From Acidimicrobiia bacterium (GTDB lineage Bacteria; Actinomycetota; Acidimicrobiia; Acidimicrobiales; SZUA-35): 38,331 nt of DNA. The notes below the pieces were generated by a model. That model did no database searches and was not told the origin of the DNA. It saw only the letters and a program-made list of their open reading frames with translations. Below, piece by piece: positions 1 to 7,702 of the stretch (its first letter is position 1; every line of letters starts with the position of its first letter). The DNA lies in contig QIKW01000214.1 of the NCBI GenBank assembly GCA_003231975.1, positions 1 through 38,331 of the forward strand, given 5' to 3'. The translations under genes and the position numbers were made by a program.

Positions 1-842
1 GGCCCGGCGGAATGGCCGATCTTTATGTAGGTTCCGCCGTTCGAGTAGCGGACGGGTGGCGTCAGGTAAACACTCTCGCGGGCACCGTCACCCCGTTTGT
101 AGATGACCGTTGGCATCGCGGCCAGATCACTGGCGATGTCACTGGTTACCTCGCCGAACACCACCGTGTGTTTGTGGATCTCCATTTCCACCTTGGCCGG
201 GATGATGCCCAGGTGGTTGGCGAACGCTCCCGTTGCCAGCAGAACCTTCCCGCAATCGAAAGTTCCTTGGCTGGTTGACAGCCTGACCCCGCCTGGCAGT
301 GAAGCCAAACCGGTTACCACGCAGTCCAACACCTCACCACCTGCCATCTTGGTTGCGCTCTGTTGGGCCACGATGAACCTGCGGGGATCCATGAATCCTC
401 CGGTGGCGCGCTCGTGAATCGCGGTCATGCCTGCGCCAAACCGAAGCTGGGGGAACTGGGCTTTCAGCTCTGCATCGTGAAGTTCTGAATGATCCAGCTT
501 GTGATGCTTGGCTTGGCGGCCAAGGGCTTCCATGTGCTCGGGCATCGAGCCAACTGTGAGGTGGCCAACCGGGAACCAAAACTGCACCCCCGTGCTTTCC
601 TGCAACTCGTTGAAGCGGGCAATTGAGGCCGCGGCAATTTGTGAGTAGTAGGGATCTTTGTCGGTGATCCGACAGATCCGGCCAGAGTCGTAGTGGCTGG
701 CGAACACACCGCGATGACTGGCCCGGTCTGTTGGCTCGCCAGGGCCAACCAGGAGAACCTTGGCCCCCATCCGGGTCAGGTGGCGGGCCGCAGCAGAGCC
801 GGTCGGGCCGCGGCCAACCACTGCCACGTCACAGTCAGTCAC
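1..842 (-). CDS. FAD-dependent oxidoreductase, DAO/sarcosine-oxidase-like (C-terminus cut by window edge)
   Basis: About 280 residues are visible, read on the minus strand from a GTG at 842; an in-frame stop lies four codons upstream, so this is the earliest start. The N-terminus is a Rossmann dinucleotide fold (VAVVGRGPTGSAAARHL, then a beta strand ending in KVLLVG). It is followed by an ASHRGVFASHYDSGRI stretch that matches the 'SSHG-x-R' FAD region of monomeric sarcosine and N-methyl-amino-acid oxidases, and by MDPRRF further on. The family oxidises C-N bonds of secondary amines or amino acids with FAD in the cytoplasm. It starts 32 nt after the MttB-like gene on the same strand, so the two are probably co-transcribed and act on the same methylated amine. 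The substrate is not determined. The C-terminal substrate domain lies outside the window. Confidence 0.82.
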   Translation of the reverse strand, partial: MTDCDVAVVGRGPTGSAAARHLTRMGAKVLLVGPGEPTDRASHRGVFASHYDSGRICRITDKDPYYSQIAAASIARFNELQESTGVQFWFPVGHLTVGSMPEHMEALGRQAKHHKLDHSELHDAELKAQFPQLRFGAGMTAIHERATGGFMDPRRFIVAQQSATKMAGGEVLDCVVTGLASLPGGVRLSTSQGTFDCGKVLLATGAFANHLGIIPAKVEMEIHKHTVVFGEVTSDIASDLAAMPTVIYKRGDGARESVYLTPPVRYSNGGTYIKIGHSAG

Positions 843-874
843 GTTGGCCCGTCACACTGGCTCATCACCGAAAC

Positions 875-2401
875 TTAGATTTCCTGGTCACCGATTTCCA
901 GCTTCCGCTTCGCCACATACTCTTGCAGTGCGTTGTCAATGGCTGGGTCAATTGGCGGCCGCTGGTAGTTGGCAAGCATTTCCTTCCACAGGGCGTTTGC
1001 CCGCTGGGCGGTGTCGGGGCTGCCGGCGTCTTCCCAGAACTCATAGGGCCGCCAGTCTGAAAGTTTCGGGGTGTGGAACGCGGTTTGATAGCGACTCATG
1101 GTGTGGGCCGATCCCAGGAAGTGGCCGCCGGGACCGACAGAGGCGATTGCGTCGATTGCCTCCTCTGCGTCAGACAGATCAATCGTTGGCTCAAGGGCCG
1201 CCATCATCTGGATCAGGTCGGCATCCAGAACCGTCTTTTCATAGCCGGTGGTTAGGCCTCCCTCCATCCAGCCGTGGCCATGGTGCACGAGGTGTGCCCC
1301 CGATAGGTAGCCCGACCAGATCGACATGAGCGTTTCGTAGGCGGCCTGAGCGTCAACGGCATTGGATGTTGAGCCAAGCATGATCCGCTGGGGGAGGTTG
1401 TAGCGGCGGGCCATTTGACCGGCAGCAATTGTGCCTGTGATCGTTTCTGGAACCCCCATTGCCGGGGCGCCGGACTTCATGTCAACCGGGGTAACCAATG
1501 AGCCGTAGAACACTGGGGAACCGGGGGCAAACATCTGCAAGAACGCAATCACGCCGATGCTTTCGGCGTTGTGCTGAATCAGGCTGCCGCCCTGAGTTAT
1601 CGGAGACATAGCCCCCGAGAAAGCAACCGGCGAAACAACAACGGCCTGGTTGTTCTTGGCCAACTCCATAGATCCGAGAAGCAGTGGCTCGTCTATCTTC
1701 AGCGGCGAGTTGACGTTGAAAACCGTGTACGTGCGGGGCGCCTCTCGCAGCTGTTCGCGGCTGATTCCGTGGCCGATCTCGATCATGGCCAAGCCGTCCT
1801 GGGCTCGTGTTTCGCCAATGGCGTACAGCCTGAATACCTTGTCAGACAGGGTCAGCCAGTTGTAAACAGAGTCCAGATGACGGGTGTTGGCTGGCCAGTC
1901 GATTGGTTCGACGGGGTGGCCACAGAACACGTGGCTGCTTGGAATCAAGTGGTTCAGCTTCACCAGGTCCTGGAAGGTGTCGCCAGTGCCTGGGCGCCTG
2001 CCGCGGTCTGCATCAAGTACGTTCGGGGCGCTTGACGCAGAGCCGTAAACGATGTTGTCGCCTCCGAAGAAAACCGTCTTCGCCGGGTCCCTTGCCACCA
2101 TGTTGAACTGGGCCGGGGCCAGGCTGAGGTAGTGATCAACGGCGGCAGGCGGGAAGCGAACCATGCCCGTATCGTGATCAACCGCGCAGCCTGCTTCTTC
2201 CAGAATGGGCCAAGTTTGCGGGGCCATGAATTCGAGACCAATGTCGGCAAGGATGCGCAACGACAAACGGTGCACCTCGTCCACCTGGTCTTCGGTCAGC
2301 ACTGCCATCGGTGGATAGGGCCGAGTAATTGGCACAAAGTGCGGATCTGGCGGGTCTTCCTCGGTCTTGGTTGGCTTTCGGCGGGCTCCCCTTCTCACCA
2401 T
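875..2401 (-). CDS. MttB-superfamily (trimethylamine methyltransferase-like) protein, non-pyrrolysine
   Basis: A 508-residue protein of the usual MttB length, with an uninterrupted frame and hence no in-frame amber codon for pyrrolysine. Recognisable family stretches include the N-terminal region 'LTEDQVDEVHRLSLRILADIG', the central GGSLIQHNAESIG and VPETITGTIAAGQMA, and GPGGHFLGSAHTM near the C-terminus. Non-pyrrolysine members (for example the glycine-betaine demethylase MtgB) transfer a methyl group from a quaternary amine to a corrinoid protein. No corrinoid protein or second methyltransferase is visible nearby; the partner is instead a FAD oxidoreductase 32 nt downstream. The start ATG at 2401 lacks an obvious Shine-Dalgarno, and MAVLTEDQV at residue 33 is an alternative start. 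The gene is divergent from the LysR regulator, which probably controls it. Family call is firm; substrate unknown. Confidence 0.85.
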   Translation of the reverse strand: MVRRGARRKPTKTEEDPPDPHFVPITRPYPPMAVLTEDQVDEVHRLSLRILADIGLEFMAPQTWPILEEAGCAVDHDTGMVRFPPAAVDHYLSLAPAQFNMVARDPAKTVFFGGDNIVYGSASSAPNVLDADRGRRPGTGDTFQDLVKLNHLIPSSHVFCGHPVEPIDWPANTRHLDSVYNWLTLSDKVFRLYAIGETRAQDGLAMIEIGHGISREQLREAPRTYTVFNVNSPLKIDEPLLLGSMELAKNNQAVVVSPVAFSGAMSPITQGGSLIQHNAESIGVIAFLQMFAPGSPVFYGSLVTPVDMKSGAPAMGVPETITGTIAAGQMARRYNLPQRIMLGSTSNAVDAQAAYETLMSIWSGYLSGAHLVHHGHGWMEGGLTTGYEKTVLDADLIQMMAALEPTIDLSDAEEAIDAIASVGPGGHFLGSAHTMSRYQTAFHTPKLSDWRPYEFWEDAGSPDTAQRANALWKEMLANYQRPPIDPAIDNALQEYVAKRKLEIGDQEI

Positions 2402-2448
2402 GGGGGAGACACTAGAGCGAGCAATCCCGTCATCACAGGGCCAATTGA

Positions 2449-2462
2449 TAATCTATTCATTA
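2449..2462. promoter_or_regulatory. Candidate LysR-type operator (TAAT-N6-ATTA)
   Basis: In the 90-bp divergent spacer between the MttB-like and LysR genes is TAAT-CTATTC-ATTA, extendable to the imperfect palindrome TGATAAT-N6-ATTACCA. It fits the T-N11-A class of LysR boxes and is the only AT-rich dyad in the spacer. Assignment rests on position and pattern only. Confidence 0.45.
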
Positions 2463-2491
2463 CCAAAACGGCATGAGTCGGCTAGGTTTCG

Positions 2492-3439
2492 GTGATGCAG
2501 ATGGAGCTGCTCGAGCTGTTTGTGGCGGTGGTCGAGCGCGGAGGCATGACCGCAGCGGGTCGAGAAAAGGGCATCAGCCAGCCTGCGGTAAGTCGTTCGA
2601 TGAGGAACCTGGAGCGCCAGCTTGGGGTTCAGTTGTTCAGGCGTGAGGGCCGAGGGGTGGTGCCAACCGAGGCTGGGGAGCTGGCCTACCAGCGGCTGCT
2701 GGTTGTCACCAAGGACTGGCAGGCCTTGGTGGAAGAGCTCCGACAGATGGCAGCAGGCCCGTCCGAAGTGAGAATTGCGATCCCGTTCGGAACGGCCAGG
2801 GTGCTGATTCCCGTTTTGGTTCGCCGCGCTGCCACCTCGCCTGGCGAGATGCGGGTTGAGGTGGTTGAGGTGGCCTCGGCTGATGGTTTGACGGCGGTGG
2901 CAGACCGAGATTGCGCTGCCTCTGTGTGCTACCTCCACAGTCACGTGTCTGGTGACCAGGTAGCTGTCGATTCGCAGCCAGGCGGTTCAGCGGTTGCGTT
3001 GGTGAGAACCGAGCGCCTCTTCGCGGTTGGCACGGCCAAATTCCTGGGGCGGGGCTCCGAGCGAATCCGGCTTGGCGATCTGGTTGGCAGGCCACTGTTG
3101 TTGCCGGGGCCGGCCTGGCCAATCCGCCACCTGATTGACAGCGCATTTGCCGGAATTCAGGCAGTGCCAACGGTGGCTCGAGAGGTTGGCGTTTCCGAGG
3201 CGCTTGTTGCGTTCGCCCTTGAGGGAGAGGGCATCAGCATCCTGCCGTACAGCAATGTGATCAGGGAATGTGAGCTTGGCACCCTGGTCGCAAGGGAAAT
3301 CGCCGAGCCAGCCATTGAACGCCAAATTGGCGTGGCGGTTGGACCGGGCGTGACACCTCATTTGGCGGAAGGGCTTCGGGATCTCATAACGCAATCGATC
3401 AACGAGGTAGCTGCAACCGCCTGTTGGCGGCCCTTGTAG
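2492..3439 (+). CDS. LysR-family transcriptional regulator
   Basis: 315 residues, the normal LysR length. The N-terminal winged helix-turn-helix (about residues 1-62) is clear: MELLELFVAVVERGGMTAAG, then SQPAVSRSMRNLERQLGVQL, FRREGRGVVPTEAG and a linker helix. A periplasmic-binding-like effector domain follows (about 90-300). The frame begins GTG-ATG at 2492; either codon or the ATG three codons in (MELL) could be the start. It is divergently transcribed from the MttB-like/FAD oxidoreductase pair, the classical LysR arrangement, so it probably activates that pair in response to a methylated amine or a breakdown product, and represses itself. The effector is unknown. Confidence 0.92.
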   Translation: MMQMELLELFVAVVERGGMTAAGREKGISQPAVSRSMRNLERQLGVQLFRREGRGVVPTEAGELAYQRLLVVTKDWQALVEELRQMAAGPSEVRIAIPFGTARVLIPVLVRRAATSPGEMRVEVVEVASADGLTAVADRDCAASVCYLHSHVSGDQVAVDSQPGGSAVALVRTERLFAVGTAKFLGRGSERIRLGDLVGRPLLLPGPAWPIRHLIDSAFAGIQAVPTVAREVGVSEALVAFALEGEGISILPYSNVIRECELGTLVAREIAEPAIERQIGVAVGPGVTPHLAEGLRDLITQSINEVAATACWRPL

Positions 3440-3636
3440 GGACGCCGGAGGCACACGGCTCCAGATAGAGACGGTCTAGCCAAACTCGATTCTCTCGCTC
3501 TATGAACGGCGGCGACATCCACACAAGGGGTTGTGTCACCTAAGGCCAGACGTCGGTCATCCAGGCGACATTCGGCGCGCCCGCGGACGCGTCTTTGCTA
3601 CTTCAGGTGGTCGTGTGGTCACTGAGGGCGGCGTCC

Positions 3637-3654
3637 ACGCGTCCGCGGACGCGT
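3637..3654. repeat. 18-bp perfect palindrome, copy of a local MluI-containing element
   Basis: ACGCGTCCGCGGACGCGT is perfectly self-complementary. A half copy (CCGCGGACGCGT) occurs at 3581-3592, and a two-mismatch copy (ACGCGTCCGCAGACACGT) at 4561-4578, so this is a small repeated palindromic family within the gene-poor region. Function unknown; REP-like element or protein-binding site are both possible. Confidence 0.6.
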
Positions 3655-3814
3655 TTGGGATGGCTTGATGGGGCTTGCGGCCGGCAAGCTAGCGAGTGCG
3701 CCGACACGGCCCAGTTCCAAGACTTCAGCTTCGGTTTCGCGCGGTTCGAATCGCCGCTGTCAGAGCTGTTGTTGCGGTGTTCTGGCGGGTGGCGGCGGGG
3801 GAAGCGGGCCGGTC

Positions 3815-3836
3815 ACTGTCGAACTAGTTCGACAGT
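3815..3836. repeat. 22-bp perfect palindrome
   Basis: The 11-bp half site ACTGTCGAACT is followed immediately by its reverse complement. The lack of a loop favours a dimeric-protein operator or DNA cruciform over an RNA terminator; no T-tract follows. It is one of a cluster of hairpins between 3637 and 3935. Confidence 0.6.
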
Positions 3837-4642
3837 AGCAGTGGCCTGTGACAGCGTCGGGAAAGACCCGGGTGGTCGGGAACCCTTTGGGTTCCTTGGT
3901 TTCGGCGTGCCGAGGCCGCCGTCAAGCAAAGCTTGTAGGGCGTCAGCGTGTTGCTGAGCCACCGAAGGCCAAACCAGCGCCCGCCCAGCCGGGGCCTGGC
4001 TGGCTGTGGTGTGGCTGGCTGGCCGGTGAGCCGGTTTGGGTGTGTTGCGGCGCCTTGGCTGGTTCTGGTTTGGGCCTGGTTTTCATTACCCAACTGGTGA
4101 GGAACGCTATGAGGAGTCCGGCCAGGAACGGCGGTAGGCGTATACGAAATCACTCCCGCCTCGAACGCTTTCTGCGATGGCTGACAGATCTGCGAGTTGG
4201 CGGCCCACCCGGATCCATTCCCGGGCCGTGCAAGCCTCAACATCAGCCACAGCGGCTAGCCAGTGGGCTGGGGTTGGTGACCCGTCAAGGAGGCCGAGTC
4301 ACCCCAAGAACGCTTGGCTGACTTGCCGGGTCTTCTGGCAGCCGGCCTGGTGGTGACTGTTTTGAAGCCTGTCATGGGGGGTCGCCTTTTAGGTTTGTTG
4401 AGCCTGGTTCTCGGCCGGTCAAGTGTTCTTTCCCCATCCGCATGAGGGATTGTGGCTGGTCGAGTCTTCGCTCGACTAAGCGTAACGACGGCCTGTGACA
4501 CTCTCAGAACAGGGCAGCTCACCGCTCAACGCGGCCAGACCATCACTCACAGTCCCCCAGACGCGTCCGCAGACACGTCCTGGCCACTCACCGGCATCGA
4601 CCCACCACCCAACGCGGTATCACTCACGGCGACATCCGTTCC

Positions 4643-4691
4643 GACATCCGACATCCGGCGTCCGGCGTCCGGCGTCCGGCGTCCGGCGTCC
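4643..4691. repeat. 7-bp tandem repeat, seven units
   Basis: Two units of GACATCC are followed directly by five of GGCGTCC; a further GACATCC lies at 4631-4637. The array ends 39 bp before the GTG start of the PLP enzyme. A reading frame is open through it into that gene, but the encoded Pro/Arg-rich tract is unlike any family N-terminus. The array probably lies in the leader and could vary in copy number by slippage. Confidence 0.8.
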
Positions 4692-4730
4692 TGGCGTTTG
4701 CTGGTCAGAGGCGGACCTAGGGTTAGCCCT

Positions 4731-5684
4731 GTGATCTTGATCGACGACATCCACCGGGCCGCCGAGCGGCTGAACGGAGTTGCCAGGCGCACCCCGGTGA
4801 TCACCAATCCTGTGATTGACTCGCTGGCTGGATGTCAGGTGTTTCTGAAGGCTGAGAATCTCCAAGTCACAGGTGCATTCAAGTTTCGTGGTGCCTGCAA
4901 CGCTGTCGGTTGTATGGATACCGATCAGCTAAGTGGTGGAGTGGTGGCATTTTCCTCGGGCAATCACGCCAAGGCCGTCGCAACGGCGGCCCAGCTTTGT
5001 CGCACCACCGCGGTGATCGTGATGCCAACCGACGCACCGCCCGAGAAGGTAGATGGCACAAAGGCGGCTGGGGCCCGGGTGGTGTTCTATGACCGTTTTG
5101 GCGAAGACAGAGCGGCAATTGCTGCCGAGATCGCCGAACGCGAAGGCCGGCTGCTGATTGCCCCCTACGACAATCCGTTGGTGATGGCAGGCCAGGGAAC
5201 TGTTGGGCTTGAACTCATGGATCAGGTGACCAACCTCGACGCCCTGTTTGTATGTGTTGGCGGTGGCGGGTTGTTGGCCGGCTGTGCCACCGCTGTTCAC
5301 GCCGGGTCAGGATCGGTTGAGGTGTTTGGTGTGGAACCTGAGGCCAGCAACGACCACGCACTTAGCGCGGCGGCTGGCGAACGAGTAGCCGTTCAGGTTC
5401 AGCCCACAATCGCCGATGGGCAGCAGGTGTCTACTCCCGGCAGGCTTACGTGGCCGGTAACAGCGAGGTTGACAAAGGCCTTCCTTACCGTCAGCGACGC
5501 CGAGATAGTGGCAACAATGAAGCTGTTGTTCGAGCACGCCAAGCTGGTGGTTGAACCGAGCGGCGCCTCGGCTCTGGCTGCGCTGGTGCACCAGGATCTG
5601 CCCGACCTTCGCGGCAAACGAGTGGGGGTAACCCTTTCTGGCGGAAACATCTCACCAGATCGTTTTCACTCATTGGTTGGGTAA
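4731..5684 (+). CDS. PLP-dependent threonine dehydratase / serine racemase-like enzyme
   Basis: 317 residues from the GTG at 4731 (MILIDDIHRAAERL), the length of single-domain serine racemase or threonine dehydratases without a C-terminal ACT domain. Fold-type II PLP signatures are present: Lys51 in GAFKFRGA forms the Schiff base, SSGNHA (75-80) binds the substrate carboxylate, GGGGLLAG (177-184) is the phosphate-binding loop, and TLSGGNI near the C-terminus contacts the pyridine ring. The reaction is probably deamination of serine, threonine or 3-hydroxyaspartate to a 2-oxo acid, or racemisation. The frame is open far upstream through the 7-bp repeat array, but homology starts at 4731. There is no obvious Shine-Dalgarno. 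It stands alone, with no co-directional neighbour. Confidence 0.88.
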   Translation: MILIDDIHRAAERLNGVARRTPVITNPVIDSLAGCQVFLKAENLQVTGAFKFRGACNAVGCMDTDQLSGGVVAFSSGNHAKAVATAAQLCRTTAVIVMPTDAPPEKVDGTKAAGARVVFYDRFGEDRAAIAAEIAEREGRLLIAPYDNPLVMAGQGTVGLELMDQVTNLDALFVCVGGGGLLAGCATAVHAGSGSVEVFGVEPEASNDHALSAAAGERVAVQVQPTIADGQQVSTPGRLTWPVTARLTKAFLTVSDAEIVATMKLLFEHAKLVVEPSGASALAALVHQDLPDLRGKRVGVTLSGGNISPDRFHSLVG

Positions 5685-5786
5685 CCGCAGCGCCCCCGCC
5701 GGGTCTAATCGAAGGTGCCAAGAGCCGCAGCCAAAGCGAAAATCGAGAAAGCCAACGCCACTAGTACGGGTATCAGGTTGGACCCC

Positions 5787-6104
5787 TCAGCGGTCGGCGG
5801 TGTCGATGCCGAACCCGTCCTCCTCAAGTAGTTCCTCGGCTTCAGCGCCGCCCCGGTTGCTGCCTGAATGGCCCGCAGCCACAAAGCTCAACGACCGACG
5901 CTTGGCCGCTTCGGTCGAACGCTCAGCGTGAATGTCGAAGGGATCAGTTCGCCCTGAGGCTCCGACACCTATGAACGCGTCCAGCCCGTCAGGCTCAGCG
6001 TCGGCGACGAACTCAGCGATCAACTCTGCTTCGGCGGTGCCACGCTCAGCCGCGGCGGCAGCCAACGCGGCGCCAACATCGTCGGGGAGTTCGATCGTAG
6101 ACAT
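5787..6104 (-). CDS. Orphan VapB-like antitoxin
   Basis: 105 residues from ATG 6104. The N-terminus MSTIELPDDVGAALAAAAAE is nearly the same as that of the VapB encoded at 9098 (MSTIQLPDDVAAALAAAAAD), and the C-terminal toxin-wrapping tail (AEAEELLEEDGFGID) is also shared, so the two are paralogues. The middle is longer here, with a divergent Asp/Gly-rich insert. In the intact locus the PIN toxin starts inside the last codons of the antitoxin; here no toxin start or PIN motif follows in the 100 bp to the convergent PLP gene, so the toxin is missing. Transcription probably starts at the promoter within the 35-bp repeat, 7 nt upstream of the ATG. It may neutralise the VapC at 9318 or be a relic. 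Confidence 0.75.
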   Translation of the reverse strand: MSTIELPDDVGAALAAAAAERGTAEAELIAEFVADAEPDGLDAFIGVGASGRTDPFDIHAERSTEAAKRRSLSFVAAGHSGSNRGGAEAEELLEEDGFGIDTADR

Positions 6105-6111
6105 GACACCT

Positions 6112-6146
6112 AGTGTAGAACGGGTCTGCGACACAGTCACTGGTCA
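6112..6146 (-). repeat. Left copy of 35-bp inverted repeat carrying a vapB promoter
   Basis: These 35 bp are identical, in inverted orientation, to 9056-9090. Read on the minus strand they hold a candidate promoter for the orphan antitoxin: -35 GTGACT (6135-6140), 17-bp spacer, -10 TACACT (6112-6117), then 7 nt to the ATG, which implies a nearly leaderless transcript. Identity stops at both ends, and the flanking antitoxin genes are clearly less similar than the repeat. Confidence 0.8.
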
Positions 6147-6251
6147 ACTTCCCCCGCCGGGGTTCGGGCGGTTCTCTAGAACAACTTCTTGTTTCAAAGC
6201 AGCCAGCAGTTCTTCTTTCGACATCACGGTGCCATCATCACCGCAGAGCAT
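6144..6251 (-). pseudogene. Short ORF fragment (35 aa), unknown
   Basis: An ATG at 6251 opens a 35-residue frame containing MSKEELLAALKQEVVLENRP, followed by a Gly-rich end. The helix-like MSKEELLAAL looks like coding sequence rather than noise. Its stop codon is the last three bases of the 35-bp repeat, so it looks like a protein truncated where the repeat begins. An in-frame TGA lies three codons upstream. It follows the ankyrin-like gene on the same strand and could be the remnant of another immunity or cassette gene. Not assignable to a family. Confidence 0.3.
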
Positions 6252-6365
6252 TATCGAAGTTGATCAGCCAGAGACGCCTCGCATCCACCGTCGACGGTTA
6301 CCCCGATGTCGGCTCAACCTCCCATCGGCGTGGCAGTCTTGGCACAACGAATCGTGCGCGAGGTG

Positions 6366-7702
6366 TCAGCATCGGTCCCGATACCAGGTTGCGAGCTCGG
6401 CCGAGTGTCGACCAGCCAGGGTCTGAACATCAGGGGCGCTCAGTTGAGCCTGCTGATCTGCGGTCAGGCGGACGCAAGGATCGGCACCGTGGTCTACAAG
6501 CCAATCCGCGAAAAGGGCCTCAGATCGGAATCCGTCCGGCCAGCGTTCGCCCAGCTCTGTTGGCGCCAGAACCAGCAAGAAAGAGTCGGAGGGAACAGAA
6601 CCCTCACCAACAAGGAACCTCAGTCTTTCCAGCGACTGAAACTCAATGGCGTACCCAACCAGATTCTGCCGCTCGGGCTCGCTAAACGGGCCGAGCCGTC
6701 GAAGTTGCCCCACAGAGCTTCCGTCCAGCAGGAATTCAGCAACAGCCGAGGTTGGCGGACATCGGCCCTCGTACCACGATTCAAGCTGGGGCGAGAGAAG
6801 ACCGGCCAGGGTAGGAAGATCCGACCCGCCCAGGAAACCCTGCCTCTTCCGCGACATCTCAAAACAAGGATCGGCCCCTCGGCCCAAAAGCCAGTCAGCA
6901 AGCTCCACCACCTCATCGCCAACCAACGGAAAATCCCCAATCGGCTCGGTGAGTGTCACAAACGAATCAGCAGGCACACTAGATTCGCTGTCAACCAGAA
7001 CCTCCAAGGTTGCCAGTTGCTTGAACCGGATGCCTTCCTCGATCAACCCCTGCCTTTCGGCTGGCGGCATCCGGATTAGGGAGCCAAGAGCAGCCACATC
7101 GCCGTTCCTCGCAGCCACCACAGCCTCAGATTCAGAAGCGCAGCGGCCGTCGTGCCAGACACGAATTTCGGGAGTGTGCCGACTGGCCAACGTCGCAAGA
7201 TCAGCTACTCCATAGATGCGCTGGTCCCACAGCCCAAACTCGAAACACTGATCGGCGCAACGGGCCAAAAGCCATTCCGCAACCTCCACATCCCCATCGG
7301 CGCGCTCTGTTCCATGGCTAGAACGAGAGCCCACCAGCGACAACAGAGAACCGGCCGGAACCCTCCCATCACCAACAAGCGCCTCCAGCATGTCCAAATC
7401 GTGGAATCCAGCCGCCCAACTCACCAGATCATCCCGCGCAGATTTGCTGAGCTGATCAAGATCACCCAGCCCATCCAGATCACCAGCGATCACAGCGCTC
7501 TCGGCCCGCACCGCCGGGCTGTCGATGCCGAAGAACGAATCTTGATCGACGAACAAAGCAATCACCAAGAACAGGTGAGCACAACACCAACCATCATTCC
7601 AGCAACAACAAACCCGCCAACAATCAGCGCTCGTCGAGCCAACGTCGAAACGCCAATCCTCAACACCCACCTCGCTGCGCTGCCCCATCCGCCGTAACGC
7701 AC
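6366..7702 (-). pseudogene. Membrane-anchored three-module ankyrin-like protein, one frameshift; candidate immunity gene
   Basis: Most of the protein is in one frame ending at 6366. It has three homologous modules of about 127 residues ending in VWHDGRC, SWYEGRC and TWYRDRC. Each holds an ankyrin-like helix (for example ELADWLLGRGADPCFE, FADWLVDHGADPCVR), a 'LATLA-RHSxEL' helix and a VPADSF loop. Upstream of about 7600 that frame turns Cys/Trp-rich and implausible, whereas the next frame, from GTG 7702, reads arginine-rich residues then a good membrane helix (RRALIVGGFVVAGMMVGVVL) before stopping at 7562. A one-base shift between about 7570 and 7600 would join them. The start overlaps the end of the RHS toxin frame by 43 nt, the usual place for an immunity gene. 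Family not recognised beyond ankyrin-like; whether the shift is mutation or sequencing error cannot be told. Confidence 0.6.

Larger units (their letters stand above)
3440..4730. other. 1.3-kb gene-poor region rich in perfect hairpins
   Basis: No open frame here has recognisable protein features, and those that are open overlap in several frames and are Pro/Arg/Gly-rich as expected from GC-rich non-coding DNA. The stretch is unusually rich in perfect inverted repeats: 3637-3654, GCTTGC/GCAAGC at 3673-3689, 3815-3836, GGAACCC-TTT-GGGTTCC at 3879-3895, TCGGC-GT-GCCGA at 3902-3913, CAAGC-AAA-GCTTG at 3923-3935, CGGCCC/GGGCCG at 4201-4228 and GTCGAG/CTCGAC at 4459-4476. It could hold a structured RNA or be a graveyard of palindromic repeat elements. 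No match to tmRNA, RNase P RNA or SRP RNA landmarks was seen. Confidence 0.5.

Noticed and set aside
3745-3775. tRNA T-arm-like GGTTCGAATC
   Set aside because: The loop looks right but the stem does not pair on both sides (G-G mismatch next to the loop), and no acceptor or anticodon arms can be found around it.
3848-4321. 157-codon open frame in the gene-poor region
   Set aside because: Composition is Gly/Arg/Pro-rich, another frame is open on the opposite strand over the same DNA, no family motif is seen, and it covers several hairpins.
5685-5786. Short hydrophobic frame on the minus strand (LIPVLVALAFSIFALAAAL)
   Set aside because: It would make a good membrane helix, but it has no credible start or ribosome site and overlaps the antitoxin end; too weak to call a gene.
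6260-7215. Long plus-strand frames over the ankyrin-like gene
   Set aside because: They mirror a gene with internal repeats on the minus strand and show no protein family features.
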